A stretch of DNA of 39,488 bases from Bdellovibrio sp. (GCA_016185105.1 JACPOE010000042.1:1-39488), one strand, 5' to 3'. Shown: positions 7,421-16,812, counted from the first letter of the stretch. Program-made: numbers and translations. The notes: generated by a model not told the origin, from the sequence alone.

Positions 7421-10380
7421 TTCGTGCCCTCCTTGGCATCTAATCGAGTTCCCATACTTCTTGCATCTGCGAGAGTTTCACTCGCCATTCTCTTCCAAAA
7501 ACTTTCCGGTGTCTGGGTCAAGCCAGGCGTACCGCCGGCAGGAGCAGGCGCTGCCGGCGCGGCTGGGGTTGTACCCGCTGAAGTCGCTGGTACGGCTGGT
7601 GGCGGACTCCACTTAGAGAGTGTATTTAACTCCGACCCCGCTAAAACCACCTCAGCAGTGGTCCCCATTTTTTCTAATGCTCTTGCATAAGAGTAATGAA
7701 TAGAAGGCTGGGTCAACCCGTATTCGAGCGCCCGCTGATAAACTTCTACCACTCCAGCCCATTCATTTTGCTTCTCTAAAATCTCAGCCTCTGCGCGCAA
7801 TACCTCTTCAAGAGATGGCATTTCAGGTAGAGCTAACGGGTTGTCTATTGCATCTGCTGAATGCTCTGCTTGATGGGAAGGGGTTTTTCCTCTGAGGACC
7901 ATTCTTTTTTCTAAGTCCCTAAAGACTTCCAACGCGGTTCGTAAGTCACCATGATCTTTTTGCAGGAGACCCTGCCACGCCTGCACTCTGACCGACGGGT
8001 TCAGACTCTCGGCGAGATTCACGTGTTTCAGAGCGCTTTCGAATTTTCCCTCACGCTGATCAATTAAGCCTAGGATCAACTCTTTTTCGAAGGAATAAGC
8101 TGACTCATCACGGACAGTCTCGAGAAGATTGCGTATTTTTCCAAAGCTCTCTGTGTCACCCGTGATTTTTGAATTGACCCAGAGCGCTTTCGCCTCAGTA
8201 AAGGCTCTCTCAGAAATTCGAATCTCGCTTTCGAAGCGATCAAGATCCACTACCAACGAGGCATTTCCCCCTGCTGCCGATCCCGATGAGGTTGCGACCG
8301 AGGCGATCTTACGGTTTCGGTGCAATTGATGATCGTAATTTTCGTAGAGTTTTTTTGCAAATCCGCCCATTCCAAGGTCTGACGCTGCCTGAGACAGTTT
8401 CAGAAGGTAGTCAATGTCTGTGACGGTTTCGGCTGGAGGGATAATAGGAGCAACTGACGTATAGTAGCTAATTGCTTCGTAGTTCTTATTCTCGTCTAAA
8501 AGACGACTAATCATCTTTTGAAAGAAGTCATTAGCAATTGTGCTCAACATTACCCGCGCAAAAGTACCCTTGGTGTTTTGGAGTTCATGGATCGCAGACA
8601 GTGCAATCTGGTCCTGCGTTCCCATGGTGATTAAAGTGCGAATATGTGCAATCGCTCGAAAGTCCTGATAGTTTTTCATCAGAACCTTGCCATCACCGTC
8701 AAAGTCTTTGGATTCTTCAAAGAATTTTTCAGCTTTTGACAAGCTAAAGCCACCATGGTCTCCACAGGGTAAGAGCCGAAGTCTAGCCAGCGTCGAGCCC
8801 GGACTGAACGGATAATGGTTAATTGTCTCGTAGTTCCATTTTCTAGCAACAGAGCTTGCGTCAGAAATGCTTTCCCTTCGGCCTACAATTTCTGCCAAAC
8901 GGAGAGTCGCTCTCCAACCTTCAGGATGCCCTGGAAACTTTTCTAGATATTCCTTGAAGGCTTGCTCAGCGCGATCATATTGCTGCAGTTGATAAAGAGC
9001 TTCTGCGCGGTTCACGTGAAATCCGGGAAATCGTGAAGCCTGCTTTGGAAAATAATGAATCCCTTGAAAGTAGGCCGCGAGGCTTTGTTCATACTGAAAT
9101 CTCAGCTGGTAAATATCCCCCATACGGTAGGCGGCTTCAGCTTTGTAGTCGTCGGTGGGGGCATTCTCAATTACCCATCGAAACTCTTTGGCCGCTCGGT
9201 CGGACTCGTGCATCGAATACAAACACTCCGCCGCCCCCAGATGGAACATCCACGCCGCATCATGATTTGAGTAGTTTTGAATGAGCCAGAAAAAAGTCTG
9301 TAGGGCCTGCTGATAACTTTGAATCTCCATTTCACGGCCTGCAAGATACATCGCAGAATGCAAAGCAACCGGGGATTCCTTTTTCTGTTGAATAAGTTTG
9401 CGCAAAATGGACTCACCCACCGCGGGGTGACCCAATTTGATCATGAGGTTTGCTCTCAGAAATTCCATTTCAAGCTGGTAGTCGGAGGAGGGATACTCTG
9501 ACTCAAGAAAGTCCAGAGTTCTGACAGCCAAACCAAACTTTCCCTTTCCATAGAGATTAAGAGCAAGCCTTACATACTGAGCATCCTTGTTCTCGCTTTT
9601 GGGCTTAAAGTAGTGAAACTGTGTATCAGGAGAAGTCATTGGAAGAAATTTGGAAAATTTATAGGGAACATGAACCGGGAGAAATTCCAGGAATAAGTCG
9701 TTTTCTTCGGACATGGGCCGGTCACAAAAGCGGCTCGAATTCGCAGCTTCCGCGCGCTTACGTTCTGTGGCCAACCTGCGCTCAATTCTACTTTTAGCCT
9801 CTTCTCGGACTTTATTTAGTGCAGCCAAGTGCTGTTTTCGTCGCAACTCCAGTGCAGCGTCAATTCGAGTCGGTCCTTTTTTAACCCAAAAATCCACGAC
9901 AAAACCTGGGGGATTTTTTTCCCGATAGTCAAATATTTCCATTTCAGGATTGGCTAAGGTTAGTGCGCCTTTGGGATATTTCCATTTCCCATGAATTAAA
10001 ATTCCCTCAGCTTTTTCTTGAAACTCGATCCCCTCTACTCGGGTGTCAGCGATCCCTTTATAAAGACTCTTCCAACGAGCTTCCTCGCCCATGGGAGCAC
10101 CCAAATCATTTAAGGTAATCCCTTTGAGAAGCAGCTCGAAGCCGGTAGGAGTTTTTTTCCAGCTCACCTGGACGGAATCGTCAATTTTAAATAACAGTCG
10201 ACTGTGGGTTAGAAAAGTTTTGAGCTGAACAGCTTGTGACGCATCCCCAGCGCCGGGACTGGCCAGGGAGGGAAAGGCAAGACAAGTTAAGGAAATTAAA
10301 TAACCAGTCTTGAGACATCTATTGAGACTCTTCCTGAGACTCTGCATTTCTATAAATACTCCCGGAGGATTAGCGAGCAT
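7417..10380 (-). CDS. Secreted TPR-repeat protein, first gene of the flagellar operon
   Basis: I do not recognise a named family for this 987-aa protein. An N-terminal signal peptide is visible ([20 protein letters not shown], then a hydrophobic stretch ending ASPGAGDA), so it probably acts in the periplasm or outer envelope. Residues about 40-170 look beta-rich. A basic helical stretch lies at about 170-215. TPR-like helical pairs follow from about 265 to 520 (for example [20 protein letters not shown] and [20 protein letters not shown]) and again near 740-920. The tail is Pro/Ala-rich. Start: ATG 10380 or, better for the signal peptide, ATG 10347. It lies directly below a sigma-54 promoter and overlaps the activator gene by 4 nt, so a flagellum-related envelope role is inferred. 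Confidence 0.85.
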   Translation of the reverse strand: MLANPPGVFIEMQSLRKSLNRCLKTGYLISLTCLAFPSLASPGAGDASQAVQLKTFLTHSRLLFKIDDSVQVSWKKTPTGFELLLKGITLNDLGAPMGEEARWKSLYKGIADTRVEGIEFQEKAEGILIHGKWKYPKGALTLANPEMEIFDYREKNPPGFVVDFWVKKGPTRIDAALELRRKQHLAALNKVREEAKSRIERRLATERKRAEAANSSRFCDRPMSEENDLFLEFLPVHVPYKFSKFLPMTSPDTQFHYFKPKSENKDAQYVRLALNLYGKGKFGLAVRTLDFLESEYPSSDYQLEMEFLRANLMIKLGHPAVGESILRKLIQQKKESPVALHSAMYLAGREMEIQSYQQALQTFFWLIQNYSNHDAAWMFHLGAAECLYSMHESDRAAKEFRWVIENAPTDDYKAEAAYRMGDIYQLRFQYEQSLAAYFQGIHYFPKQASRFPGFHVNRAEALYQLQQYDRAEQAFKEYLEKFPGHPEGWRATLRLAEIVGRRESISDASSVARKWNYETINHYPFSPGSTLARLRLLPCGDHGGFSLSKAEKFFEESKDFDGDGKVLMKNYQDFRAIAHIRTLITMGTQDQIALSAIHELQNTKGTFARVMLSTIANDFFQKMISRLLDENKNYEAISYYTSVAPIIPPAETVTDIDYLLKLSQAASDLGMGGFAKKLYENYDHQLHRNRKIASVATSSGSAAGGNASLVVDLDRFESEIRISERAFTEAKALWVNSKITGDTESFGKIRNLLETVRDESAYSFEKELILGLIDQREGKFESALKHVNLAESLNPSVRVQAWQGLLQKDHGDLRTALEVFRDLEKRMVLRGKTPSHQAEHSADAIDNPLALPEMPSLEEVLRAEAEILEKQNEWAGVVEVYQRALEYGLTQPSIHYSYARALEKMGTTAEVVLAGSELNTLSKWSPPPAVPATSAGTTPAAPAAPAPAGGTPGLTQTPESFWKRMASETLADARSMGTRLDAKEGTK

Positions 10381-10407
10381 CCTGCTCTACCCCTCAGAAA
10401 GGATAAA

Positions 10408-10422
10408 GCAAATCTGGTGCCA
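10408..10422 (-). promoter_or_regulatory. Sigma-54 (-24/-12) promoter of the flagellar operon
   Basis: Read on the minus strand the sequence is TGGCACCAGATTTGC. It has the -24 element TGGCAC and the -12 element TTGC with exactly 10 nt between the GG and GC pairs, which is the strict sigma-54 spacing. Transcription would begin near 10397, just upstream of the TPR gene start at 10380. This fits activation by an enhancer-binding protein such as the one encoded second in the operon. Confidence 0.85.
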
Positions 10423-10569
10423 ATTCTTTCCTATTTTCAATATTCTTTATCGCTCGTTCTAATGCCCTGATCATGCTAGGTAATCCTTGACTAGGTCTAA
10501 ATTTTTTATGGGAAAGTTAGTCCAAGCTAATTTGACCCAGCGTCAACAAACCCAACAGAGCTCGTCGAT

Positions 10570-10647
10570 AACTTGCCGGGTTCCCGTTTGAAAGTTGACA
10601 CGATGAAGGAATGAACGGCGACTGAAATTTGATAAAAATTTGATAAA
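10570..10647. promoter_or_regulatory. Candidate upstream activator/operator sites between divergent operons
   Basis: The roughly 330-440 bp between the flagellar operon and the lipoprotein-mla operon holds no gene. Besides the sigma-54 promoter it contains an exact tandem repeat of the 11-mer AATTTGATAAA (10626-10636 and 10637-10647), about one helical turn apart and about 205 nt upstream of the -24 box. An interrupted dyad with arms AACTT/AAGTT and CGGG/CCCG lies at 10570-10596. Enhancer sites for sigma-54 activators usually lie 80-200 nt upstream, so these are candidates. They could equally serve the mla operon. A TTGACA occurs at 10595 but no -10 box is properly spaced from it. Confidence 0.35.
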
Positions 10648-10817
10648 TGGATCGCTGACGTGCTCAGGTTTGGTGCAAGTTCAGGCTAGGCAAGGTTCGC
10701 CTATTTATGGTTTCTCCTGCTCGGTCTAGACTGGGTATTGCACCTTATTTGGAACAAAAACGGTTGAAGCATCTGATGATGAAAGATCGAATGAGTAAAA
10801 TTGGAAAAACGAAAAAT

Positions 10818-11387
10818 ATGAAACCGTCCCCATTTCAACGGTTTTTTGCGATTTTTTTCTTTTTATTTCTGCCCATCTTTTCGGGTTGTAGCCTATTTTT
10901 CGGAAATATCCGCCCAGTAGAAGAAAAATCCAAAGACTATTCGATTCAAGACCTAGCTGTGGACAATCCCAACTGGGTACTCATCAATAAGACTACTGAG
11001 GGCAGCGGTGCCGGCTCCGAGAGTGGAAAATCAGATCTTGCTTATCAGTCGAAGAAAAGCAAAGCCATAATCTCCGTTAGCTCTGCTTGCAGGAAATTTC
11101 CCAATGCAGAGGGAGAGGCGTCGTTGAAAGATCTGACGCGAGGCCTTCTTTTGGGTATGACTACTACCACTACGCCAGAGGAAAAAGAAATCCTTGTAAA
11201 CGGCGCCAAGGGTCTCGAGACTACAGTTCGAGGAAAAATGCTCAATTCCGATGTTAAGATCCGGGCCGTAGTGCTTCGGGTAGATCAATGTCTTTTCGAT
11301 CTGATGTACCTAGCTTCACCTCAAGTCTTTGACTCTGATTTAGAAGTCTTTTCCAAATTCGTCCGATCGATTCGAGTGGGGCCCTAA
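10818..11387 (+). CDS. Probable lipoprotein encoded ahead of the Mla-type transporter
   Basis: This is an unrecognised protein of about 189 aa from ATG 10818 (the frame is open back to ATG 10707). It has a short basic start, a hydrophobic run FFAIFFFLFLPIF and a lipobox-like FSGC, so the mature protein would be membrane-anchored through Cys. The mature part is one small domain with no motif I can name. Alternative starts at 10707, 10779 or 10791 give longer cationic N-termini, and none has a strong ribosome binding site. The stop overlaps the mlaE start as TAATG. The coupling suggests a role with the lipid transporter, perhaps in place of the missing outer-membrane or periplasmic partner, but that is inference. 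Confidence 0.7.
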   Translation: MKPSPFQRFFAIFFFLFLPIFSGCSLFFGNIRPVEEKSKDYSIQDLAVDNPNWVLINKTTEGSGAGSESGKSDLAYQSKKSKAIISVSSACRKFPNAEGEASLKDLTRGLLLGMTTTTTPEEKEILVNGAKGLETTVRGKMLNSDVKIRAVVLRVDQCLFDLMYLASPQVFDSDLEVFSKFVRSIRVGP

Positions 11388-12214
11388 TGGACGGAAACTC
11401 AGTGGCGATGGGCCTGAATACGGCCTCCCGGGGCCTCGTTCAGAAATTAGGAGCTCGAATCCTGGGCATGATTCGATTTGCAGGTGGATTTGGATTCCTC
11501 TGCTATCAGATCCTACGTGAGTGCGCCTACCCACCCTACTATTGGAAATTAGTTCTGCAGCAAGTCTTTTCCATTGGAGTTCAGTCCATCCTCCTAGTCG
11601 CCGTCACTGCATTAGCGACTGGGTCAGTGATGGCCCTCCAATTTGGATATGGATTGTCGAAGTTTGGGGGAAAACTCTACGTTCCTAAAATTGTTGCTCT
11701 AGCGATCTTACGAGAAATGGGTCCCGTCTTTACAAGCTTGCTGGTAGCCGGCCGTATCGGCTCCGGGATTGCTTCGGAAGTAGGGTCAATGAAGGTCACC
11801 CAGCAGATCGATGCAATTCGAGCCCTGGGGACCAGCCCAATCAAAAGGATCGTTATCCCCCGGCTTCTGGCCAGTCTGATTGCCCTCCCGATTCTTACCC
11901 TCTTTGCAGACTATATTGGGCTATTTGGCGCAATGGTCGTCTGCCTGAAAGACCTGTCTATTAACGGGGAGTTTTTCATAGCTAAAACGATTGAGACTCT
12001 AAAGATGTATGACCTGCTAACAGGCATGGCCAAAACTACCGTCTTTGCTTTTTTCATTTCCGTGACAGCTTGCTGGAAAGGCTTAAATACGGAAGGGGGA
12101 ACTCAAGGGGTTGGAAATTCCACCACCTGGGTAGTTGTGACCTCAAGTATTTTCATCATGATTAGCGACTTCTTCCTGACAAAACTCTTTATCCTAACGG
12201 TGTACCCGAAATGA
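11387..12214 (+). CDS. mlaE: Mla-type ABC transporter permease (MlaE family)
   Basis: This is the inner-membrane permease of an MCE/Mla phospholipid transporter, which moves lipids between the inner and outer membranes. The 275-aa protein has the MlaE pattern: an amphipathic N-terminal segment, then several membrane helices. The conserved loop LREMGPVFTSLLVAGRIGSG (about residues 105-124), with SEVGSMKVTQQIDAIRALG following, is the coupling-helix region that contacts the ATPase. Near the C-terminus, GTQGVGNSTTWVVVTSS resembles the family GxxGVGxxTTxAVV motif. Length is normal (about 260-275 aa). It overlaps mlaF by 4 nt (ATGA). Confidence 0.93.
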   Translation: MDGNSVAMGLNTASRGLVQKLGARILGMIRFAGGFGFLCYQILRECAYPPYYWKLVLQQVFSIGVQSILLVAVTALATGSVMALQFGYGLSKFGGKLYVPKIVALAILREMGPVFTSLLVAGRIGSGIASEVGSMKVTQQIDAIRALGTSPIKRIVIPRLLASLIALPILTLFADYIGLFGAMVVCLKDLSINGEFFIAKTIETLKMYDLLTGMAKTTVFAFFISVTACWKGLNTEGGTQGVGNSTTWVVVTSSIFIMISDFFLTKLFILTVYPK

Positions 12215-12975
12215 GCTCTACCCCTTCGCTAGAAAAGGTTCTCGAAGTCAGGGGTCTGCACAAGACTTTCGGCACAAAAGTGGTTTTAAACGGCTTGAAC
12301 TTCGAGCTTTTTAAGGGCGAGATTTTAGGTCTCTTTGGAGGCTCTGGAACAGGTAAGAGTGTTATCCTACGGACCATTGTTGGCTTAGAACACGCAGATG
12401 AAGGCCAAGTTATTTTTGAGGGTCAAGACATTAGCCATTTTTCAGAAAGGGAATTGGTCAACGTTCGGACGAAAATTGGATATGTTTTTCAAAACGGGGC
12501 ACTCTTTGATTCCCTCACAGTACAAGAAAACCTCGCTTATCCTCTTCAAGAACACACTCAGTTTTCCGAGTCCCAAATTCTCCAAAAAGTGAACTCAATG
12601 TTAAGTCTAATCGACATGAAAGGGTCCAACCTTCTTTTTCCCAACGAACTTTCCGGCGGGATGCAAAAAAGAGCCGGCCTGGCGAGGGCCATCATCATGG
12701 AACCCAAAATCATTCTTTTTGATGAACCTACTGCTGGCCTGGACCCTGTGAATACCCAGAGACTCCTCGATAATATCAAGAAACTTAAAAAAACTGGAAT
12801 CACCGGAATCTTTGTCACTCACGACATTCCTAGCGCCTTTGAAATTGCTGACCGAATTGCAATTCTATACAATGGAAAGATACACGTGATCGACAGTGTG
12901 GATCAGATTAAGAAATCGAAAGACCCCCTTGTCCAAAGCTTTGTTAAGGGGGCATTGAACTCAGATGGCAAATAG
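12211..12975 (+). CDS. mlaF: Mla-type ABC transporter ATPase (MlaF family)
   Basis: This is the cytoplasmic ATPase that powers the MlaE permease. The 254-aa protein has all ABC motifs: Walker A GGSGTGKS at residues 43-50, Q-loop FQNGALFDSLTV at about 94-104, signature LSGGMQKRAGLARAI at about 147-161, Walker B IILFDEPTAGLDPV at about 167-180 and the H-loop VTHD at 202-205. The FQNGALFDSLTV and LSGGMQKR forms are typical of MlaF/Ttg2A. It starts with ATG overlapping the mlaE stop and is followed by mlaD after 14 nt. Confidence 0.95.
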   Translation: MSSTPSLEKVLEVRGLHKTFGTKVVLNGLNFELFKGEILGLFGGSGTGKSVILRTIVGLEHADEGQVIFEGQDISHFSERELVNVRTKIGYVFQNGALFDSLTVQENLAYPLQEHTQFSESQILQKVNSMLSLIDMKGSNLLFPNELSGGMQKRAGLARAIIMEPKIILFDEPTAGLDPVNTQRLLDNIKKLKKTGITGIFVTHDIPSAFEIADRIAILYNGKIHVIDSVDQIKKSKDPLVQSFVKGALNSDGK

Positions 12976-12989
12976 GACGGCTAATATCG

Positions 12990-13814
12990 ATGCGCAAACA
13001 GCTTGAAACAGAAATTAAAGTAGGAATTTTCATCACGATTGGATTGGCTCTAGTCATGTCTGCCGTCATCATGCTGGGTGGCACAGACAATCTCTTTGCC
13101 AGAAAAGTTCGATACCATTCTAAGTTTGATTCTGTGGATGGCCTAGTCAGCGGAGCCCGTGTCATCCTGGGTGGGGTACCCATTGGCACCGTCGAAGACA
13201 TCGCTTTTGACAATCAACTGCGGAAAATTATTGTGACCCTCGCAGTTTCTAAGAATTCGGAAGATTGGATTCGCAAAGACTCGAGTGTTGAGATTGCAAC
13301 CCAAGGAGTACTCGGAGACAAATATTTGACGGTCAACGTGGGAACCATGGAAAACCCAGTCATGCCTCCTGGGTCTGAAATCCCGGTAACCACCGGAAAA
13401 GACATTGCCCATTTTTTAAACAAAGGGGATCAGCTCATTGCTTCGTTACTCAGCATTTCCTCTAGTCTTGACCGCGTCCTCAAGAGCTTCGAAACAGACC
13501 ATCGCAATGAGGCCTTTTTTAAGGGAATGGCTGAGAGTTCAAAGAACTTGGCCCAGCTAACCGATAAAATGAATCGTGAAATGGATAATATTCAACTTAA
13601 GAAAGCCATTTCAAATATGGCTCAGATCACAGACAAGCTAAATAACGGTAGCGGAACTATTGGTGCGTTTATCAATGACCCCAGCCTTTATGACGAGATC
13701 AAAGCCCTTTTTGGGGGCGTCAACCGAAACCGAATTATCCGAAATCTAGTTCGGCAGTCAGTCACAGAGTCGAGCAAACCCGCCGCCTCCGAAACGCCTA
13801 GTCCGCGCCCCTAG
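12990..13814 (+). CDS. mlaD: MCE-domain lipid-binding protein (MlaD family)
   Basis: This is the membrane-anchored MCE protein that forms a periplasmic ring on MlaE and passes lipids. The 274-aa protein has an N-terminal membrane helix (VGIFITIGLALVMSAVIMLGG, about residues 11-31, split here as a single anchor). An MCE domain follows at about 38-120 (YHSKFDSVDGLVSGARVILG with GVPIGTVEDIAF), then a helical tail to about 260 of the kind that forms the central tunnel. It is longer than E. coli MlaD (183 aa). AGGACGG about 9 nt upstream of the ATG is a good ribosome binding site. No mlaC or mlaB follows, since the next gene runs convergently. Confidence 0.92.
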   Translation: MRKQLETEIKVGIFITIGLALVMSAVIMLGGTDNLFARKVRYHSKFDSVDGLVSGARVILGGVPIGTVEDIAFDNQLRKIIVTLAVSKNSEDWIRKDSSVEIATQGVLGDKYLTVNVGTMENPVMPPGSEIPVTTGKDIAHFLNKGDQLIASLLSISSSLDRVLKSFETDHRNEAFFKGMAESSKNLAQLTDKMNREMDNIQLKKAISNMAQITDKLNNGSGTIGAFINDPSLYDEIKALFGGVNRNRIIRNLVRQSVTESSKPAASETPSPRP

Positions 13815-13838
13815 TCTTCCCAGCCCTAAGACTGCCGA

Positions 13839-14966
13839 TTAAGACTCAGCGTCCGTTCCCGACGCTGGACCTATGTCCGAAGGTTCCGAGAACGTCTGGA
13901 GGTCCGGAGAATTCAATTCGCTCTCACTCGATGCAACGTCGGGGAGTCGCTCCTTCGATGAGAGAGGGACAATCATTCCCCGCTTTCGAAGTTTTTCAAC
14001 AAGTGTGGTGCGATTCATACTTAGCAGTTCGCTAGCCCGATTCTTATTTCCATTTGTCCGCACCAGTGCCTGATCCACTAAGTGATTTTCAAAGGCAGCA
14101 ACAATGGCTTTAAGATCTACCCCTGAATGAGGCAGCACCATCCGAGGGAACTCCCACTCAGAGAGTGCTCCAGCTCCTTGTGGGCGACCATCGGCATATT
14201 TCTGAAAAATTCTGTGAGGCAAGTCACCCAGATCGACCGTCCCCTGAACTTTAAGAATCACCAAACGCTCCATCAAATTTTCCAACTCGCGAACATTCCC
14301 CGGCCAATCGTAGGCCATGAGTGCCTCAAGAATCTGCCCGGAAGGGAATTCAACAGAGTACCCTGTAATTTCATTAAACTGTTGAATAAAGTGTTGAACC
14401 AAAATAGGGATGTCACTTTTTCTTTCGCGCAGCGCCGGAACTTTGAGCGGAATCACATTGAGACGATAATAGAGATCATCTCTAAATTCCTTCTTTGCTA
14501 CCGCATCTTCCAGGTCTCTATTCGTGGCGGCGATAATTCGAACATCCACCTCGACGGTCCTCGATGACCCCACGGCCTCAAACTGGCGCGTCTGAAGAAC
14601 TCGGAGTAGCTTAACCTGCAAATGCAAAGGAAGGTCACCGACTTCATCTAGAAAAAGTGTGCCGCCATGGGCCAATTCGAAACGCCCCTGACGACTCTGT
14701 GTCGCCCCTGTAAACGCTCCTTTTACGTGCCCAAAGAGTTCCGCCTCGAGCAGCTCCGACGGAATTGCACCACAATTCACGACGACAAAGGGCTTCGATG
14801 CACGTAGCGAATTCTCATGAACGGCCCTAGCCACCAGCTCTTTTCCTGTGCCACTTTCACCAGTGATGAGAACTGTGCTATCCGTCTGCGAGACTTTCTC
14901 GATTGTAATGAAGATATTTTGAATAGCCGGACTTTCACCAACCAACGGAGATCGAAATGCGAGCAT
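13839..14966 (-). CDS. Sigma-54-dependent transcriptional activator without receiver domain
   Basis: This is an enhancer-binding protein of 375 aa that starts almost directly in the AAA+ domain. Walker A GESGTGKE is at about residues 36-43, the sigma-54 contact loop GAFTGA at about 83-88 and Walker B GGTLFLDE at about 101-108. FRDDLYYRLNV, LRERK and YDWPGNVRELENLMERL then follow in order. A Fis-type helix-turn-helix (GNKNRASELLSMNRTTLVEK) lies at about 298-317, followed by a polar Ser/Glu/Pro tail of about 45 aa. With no regulatory domain it may be constitutively competent or controlled by a partner. The start is ATG 14966, preceded by a strong GGGGGAG 6 nt upstream; a TTG one codon earlier is less likely. 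Targets are unknown. Confidence 0.93.
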   Translation of the reverse strand: MLAFRSPLVGESPAIQNIFITIEKVSQTDSTVLITGESGTGKELVARAVHENSLRASKPFVVVNCGAIPSELLEAELFGHVKGAFTGATQSRQGRFELAHGGTLFLDEVGDLPLHLQVKLLRVLQTRQFEAVGSSRTVEVDVRIIAATNRDLEDAVAKKEFRDDLYYRLNVIPLKVPALRERKSDIPILVQHFIQQFNEITGYSVEFPSGQILEALMAYDWPGNVRELENLMERLVILKVQGTVDLGDLPHRIFQKYADGRPQGAGALSEWEFPRMVLPHSGVDLKAIVAAFENHLVDQALVRTNGNKNRASELLSMNRTTLVEKLRKRGMIVPLSSKERLPDVASSESELNSPDLQTFSEPSDIGPASGTDAES

Positions 14967-15125
14967 CAATGCTCCCCCTTCACCCTTCCCTGAGTCGTGT
15001 TTTTGTTCCTAAACCCACAGAGTCGATTGAATCCCACCGCTGTTGATCACTTTGCGTATCATCGATATCTATAAGGCTAAGCAAATTCTGCCAACGTGTC
15101 AAAAAAATATTCTAAATGGATTGAT

Positions 15126-15347
15126 TCACAGACGAAATAGAGCCTTCATCCAAACATCGGAATATAAATCACCACGATAGAAAAACCATAAGACCATCCC
15201 GAGAACCATAAACAGAATGGACCCCCAACATGAAAACTGAAGTGGGTGTTTCTTTCGTCTAAAAAAAACACCCACCTCAAAAGTGATTAAAATTACAGGG
15301 ATAGCCCAAATGGGATAGGTCCGAGCTAAGATAAAAAGGAAGTGCAC
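15126..15347 (-). CDS. Small predicted two-helix membrane protein
   Basis: This is an unrecognised 73-aa ORF 22 nt downstream of metK on the same strand. It has two hydrophobic stretches (about residues 3-25, TYPIWAIPVILITF, and about 42-57, CWGSILFMVLGMVLWFF) separated by a basic RRKKH loop, so a small inner-membrane protein is likely. The start is GTG. An AAAGGA overlapping the metK stop is about 16 nt upstream, farther than usual. A palindrome ACACTT-A-AAGTGT (15346-15358) lies at the start codon. It is probably the last gene of the metK transcript. Confidence 0.55.
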   Translation of the reverse strand: MHFLFILARTYPIWAIPVILITFEVGVFFRRKKHPLQFSCWGSILFMVLGMVLWFFYRGDLYSDVWMKALFRL

Positions 15348-15369
15348 ACTTAAAGTGTAACGGAATCCT

Positions 15370-16539
15370 TTAGTTTTTCAAGCTACGCAATGCACTGACT
15401 TGGTCCGTCTTCTCCCAGGTGAACTCGGGCTCGAGCCGACCAAAATGCCCGTATGCAGCAGTCTTGGTATAAATCGGACGGAGGAGATTCAAAGACTCGA
15501 TAATCCCAGAGGGACGCAGCTGAAACAACTCCCGAGCTGCCGTTTCAAGCTTAGAAATGGCAATCTTCTCGGTTCCAAACCCATTCACCATGACGCTGAC
15601 GGGTTCAGCCACGCCAATAGCATACGCCAACTGGACGAGACAACGGTCTGCAAGTCCTGCGGCTACAATGTTCTTGGCCAAGTATCGACCCATATAGCAA
15701 GCGGATCGGTCTACCTTTGAAGGATCTTTACCAGAGAACGCACCGCCCCCGTGGGCCCCATGTCCGCCGTAGGTATCTACAATAATCTTTCTTCCGGTAA
15801 GACCACAGTCGCCCATCGGACCACCGACCACAAACCTGCCCGTTGGGTTGACATAATATTTAGTTTTGGAATCCAAAAGATGCGCAGGGACGGTCTTCTT
15901 AATGACCTCCTCAATCAACGCTTCTTGAATCTGTTTGTGAGAAACACTGTCCTCATGCTGAGAACTTACAACGATGGTGTCTACACGCTTGGGACGGTCA
16001 TTTTCGTATTCAACCGTGACCTGTGTTTTTCCGTCAGGTCGCAGCCAAGGCAAAGTCCCATCTTTTCGAACCTGAGATAACCTCAAGGCCAATTTATGAG
16101 AAAGATCGATCGACAGAGGCATTAGCTGCTCGGACTCGCGTGTTGCGTAACCGAACATCAACCCCTGGTCCCCTGCCCCTTGATCTTTCTGATTATGCAT
16201 CCCTTGACCGGTGGTTACACCCTGGGAAATATCCGGAGACTGCCTATCAAGCGTGACAACTACGCCGCAGGTCTTGTAATCAAACCCTTTTTCGGATGAG
16301 TCATAGCCAATCTTTTTAACCGTCTGACGAGCCACATCAGCGTAGTCAATCCTAGCATTCGTGGTCACTTCTCCAGCAACAACGATCAGACCAGTGGTGA
16401 CTAAAGTCTCGCAAGCAACTCGGGATTTTGGATCCTGAGTCAACAGAGCATCCAAAATGGAGTCTGAAATTTGGTCTGCGATTTTATCTGGATGGCCTTC
16501 GGTTACCGATTCGGACGTAAAAAGATATTGATTTGACAT
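15370..16539 (-). CDS. metK: S-adenosylmethionine synthetase
   Basis: MetK makes S-adenosylmethionine from methionine and ATP in the cytoplasm. The 389-aa protein (from ATG 16539) has the normal family length. It has the signature [19 protein letters not shown] near the N-terminus, the ATP-site loop DQGLMFGYA, the second signature [22 protein letters not shown] and a C-terminal [18 protein letters not shown] four codons upstream (16551) extends the frame, but the ATG with GGATG upstream fits the known [19 protein letters not shown] start better. It is encoded 32 nt after the small basic protein gene and shares its promoter. No SAM riboswitch is seen. Confidence 0.96.
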   Translation of the reverse strand: MSNQYLFTSESVTEGHPDKIADQISDSILDALLTQDPKSRVACETLVTTGLIVVAGEVTTNARIDYADVARQTVKKIGYDSSEKGFDYKTCGVVVTLDRQSPDISQGVTTGQGMHNQKDQGAGDQGLMFGYATRESEQLMPLSIDLSHKLALRLSQVRKDGTLPWLRPDGKTQVTVEYENDRPKRVDTIVVSSQHEDSVSHKQIQEALIEEVIKKTVPAHLLDSKTKYYVNPTGRFVVGGPMGDCGLTGRKIIVDTYGGHGAHGGGAFSGKDPSKVDRSACYMGRYLAKNIVAAGLADRCLVQLAYAIGVAEPVSVMVNGFGTEKIAISKLETAARELFQLRPSGIIESLNLLRPIYTKTAAYGHFGRLEPEFTWEKTDQVSALRSLKN

Positions 16540-16571
16540 AGATGCATCCAATTTGTTTTTAGAAGTTGATT

Positions 16572-16700
16572 TTAATTTTCGACGTGAATCGGGAACTTTG
16601 GGGTAGTTCCTTTATTCTGCTGCTTACGTTTGCGAGGCTTTCCTTTGCGAGCTTTTCGAATTTTTCGAGCTGTCTTCGTTTTCATCATGCGTGATGGCAT
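16572..16700 (-). CDS. Small, very basic protein upstream of metK
   Basis: This is a 42-aa protein with a strongly cationic middle ([20 protein letters not shown]) and a short [11 protein letters not shown] tail. Such composition suggests RNA or ribosome binding, but I do not recognise a named family with certainty. The start ATG 16700 is supported by GGAG 11 nt upstream and by a sigma-70-like promoter whose predicted start site (about 16728) lies inside the longer ORF that begins at 16763, so the longer version would not be transcribed whole. It precedes metK by 32 nt in the same operon. Confidence 0.65.
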   Translation of the reverse strand: MPSRMMKTKTARKIRKARKGKPRKRKQQNKGTTPKFPIHVEN

Positions 16701-16734
16701 ATAAATCTTGTCTCCAATATAGAAATTTCCAGAT

Positions 16735-16763
16735 TTATCACTCAGAATGGTCAGGAAAGTCAA
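16735..16763 (-). promoter_or_regulatory. Sigma-70-type promoter of the small basic protein-metK operon
   Basis: On the minus strand there is TTGACT (16763-16758), a 17-nt spacer and TGATAA (16740-16735), close to the -35/-10 consensus. The predicted start near 16728 leaves a leader of about 28 nt containing GGAG before ATG 16700. Confidence 0.6.
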
Positions 16764-16812
16764 TTGCCTTTCTCGGACTTCGAAAGGCGCGGTCTTTGCT
16801 TAAGCGGCCCTC

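Noticed and set aside
10595-10623. TTGACA as a -35 box for the lipoprotein-mla operon
   Set aside because: At 16-18 nt spacing the sequence is GC-rich (GCGACT) and does not resemble a -10 box.
13812-13834. Inverted repeat AGTCTT-N9-AAGACT after mlaD
   Set aside because: The stem is short and no T-run follows on either strand, so it is not supportable as an intrinsic terminator.
15061-15120. TTGGCAGAATTTGC upstream of the second sigma-54 activator
   Set aside because: It looks like a sigma-54 promoter, but the GG to GC spacing is 8 nt instead of the strict 10.
16500-16572. SAM riboswitch ahead of metK
   Set aside because: The gap to the upstream gene is only about 32 nt, and no conserved SAM-box helices are visible.
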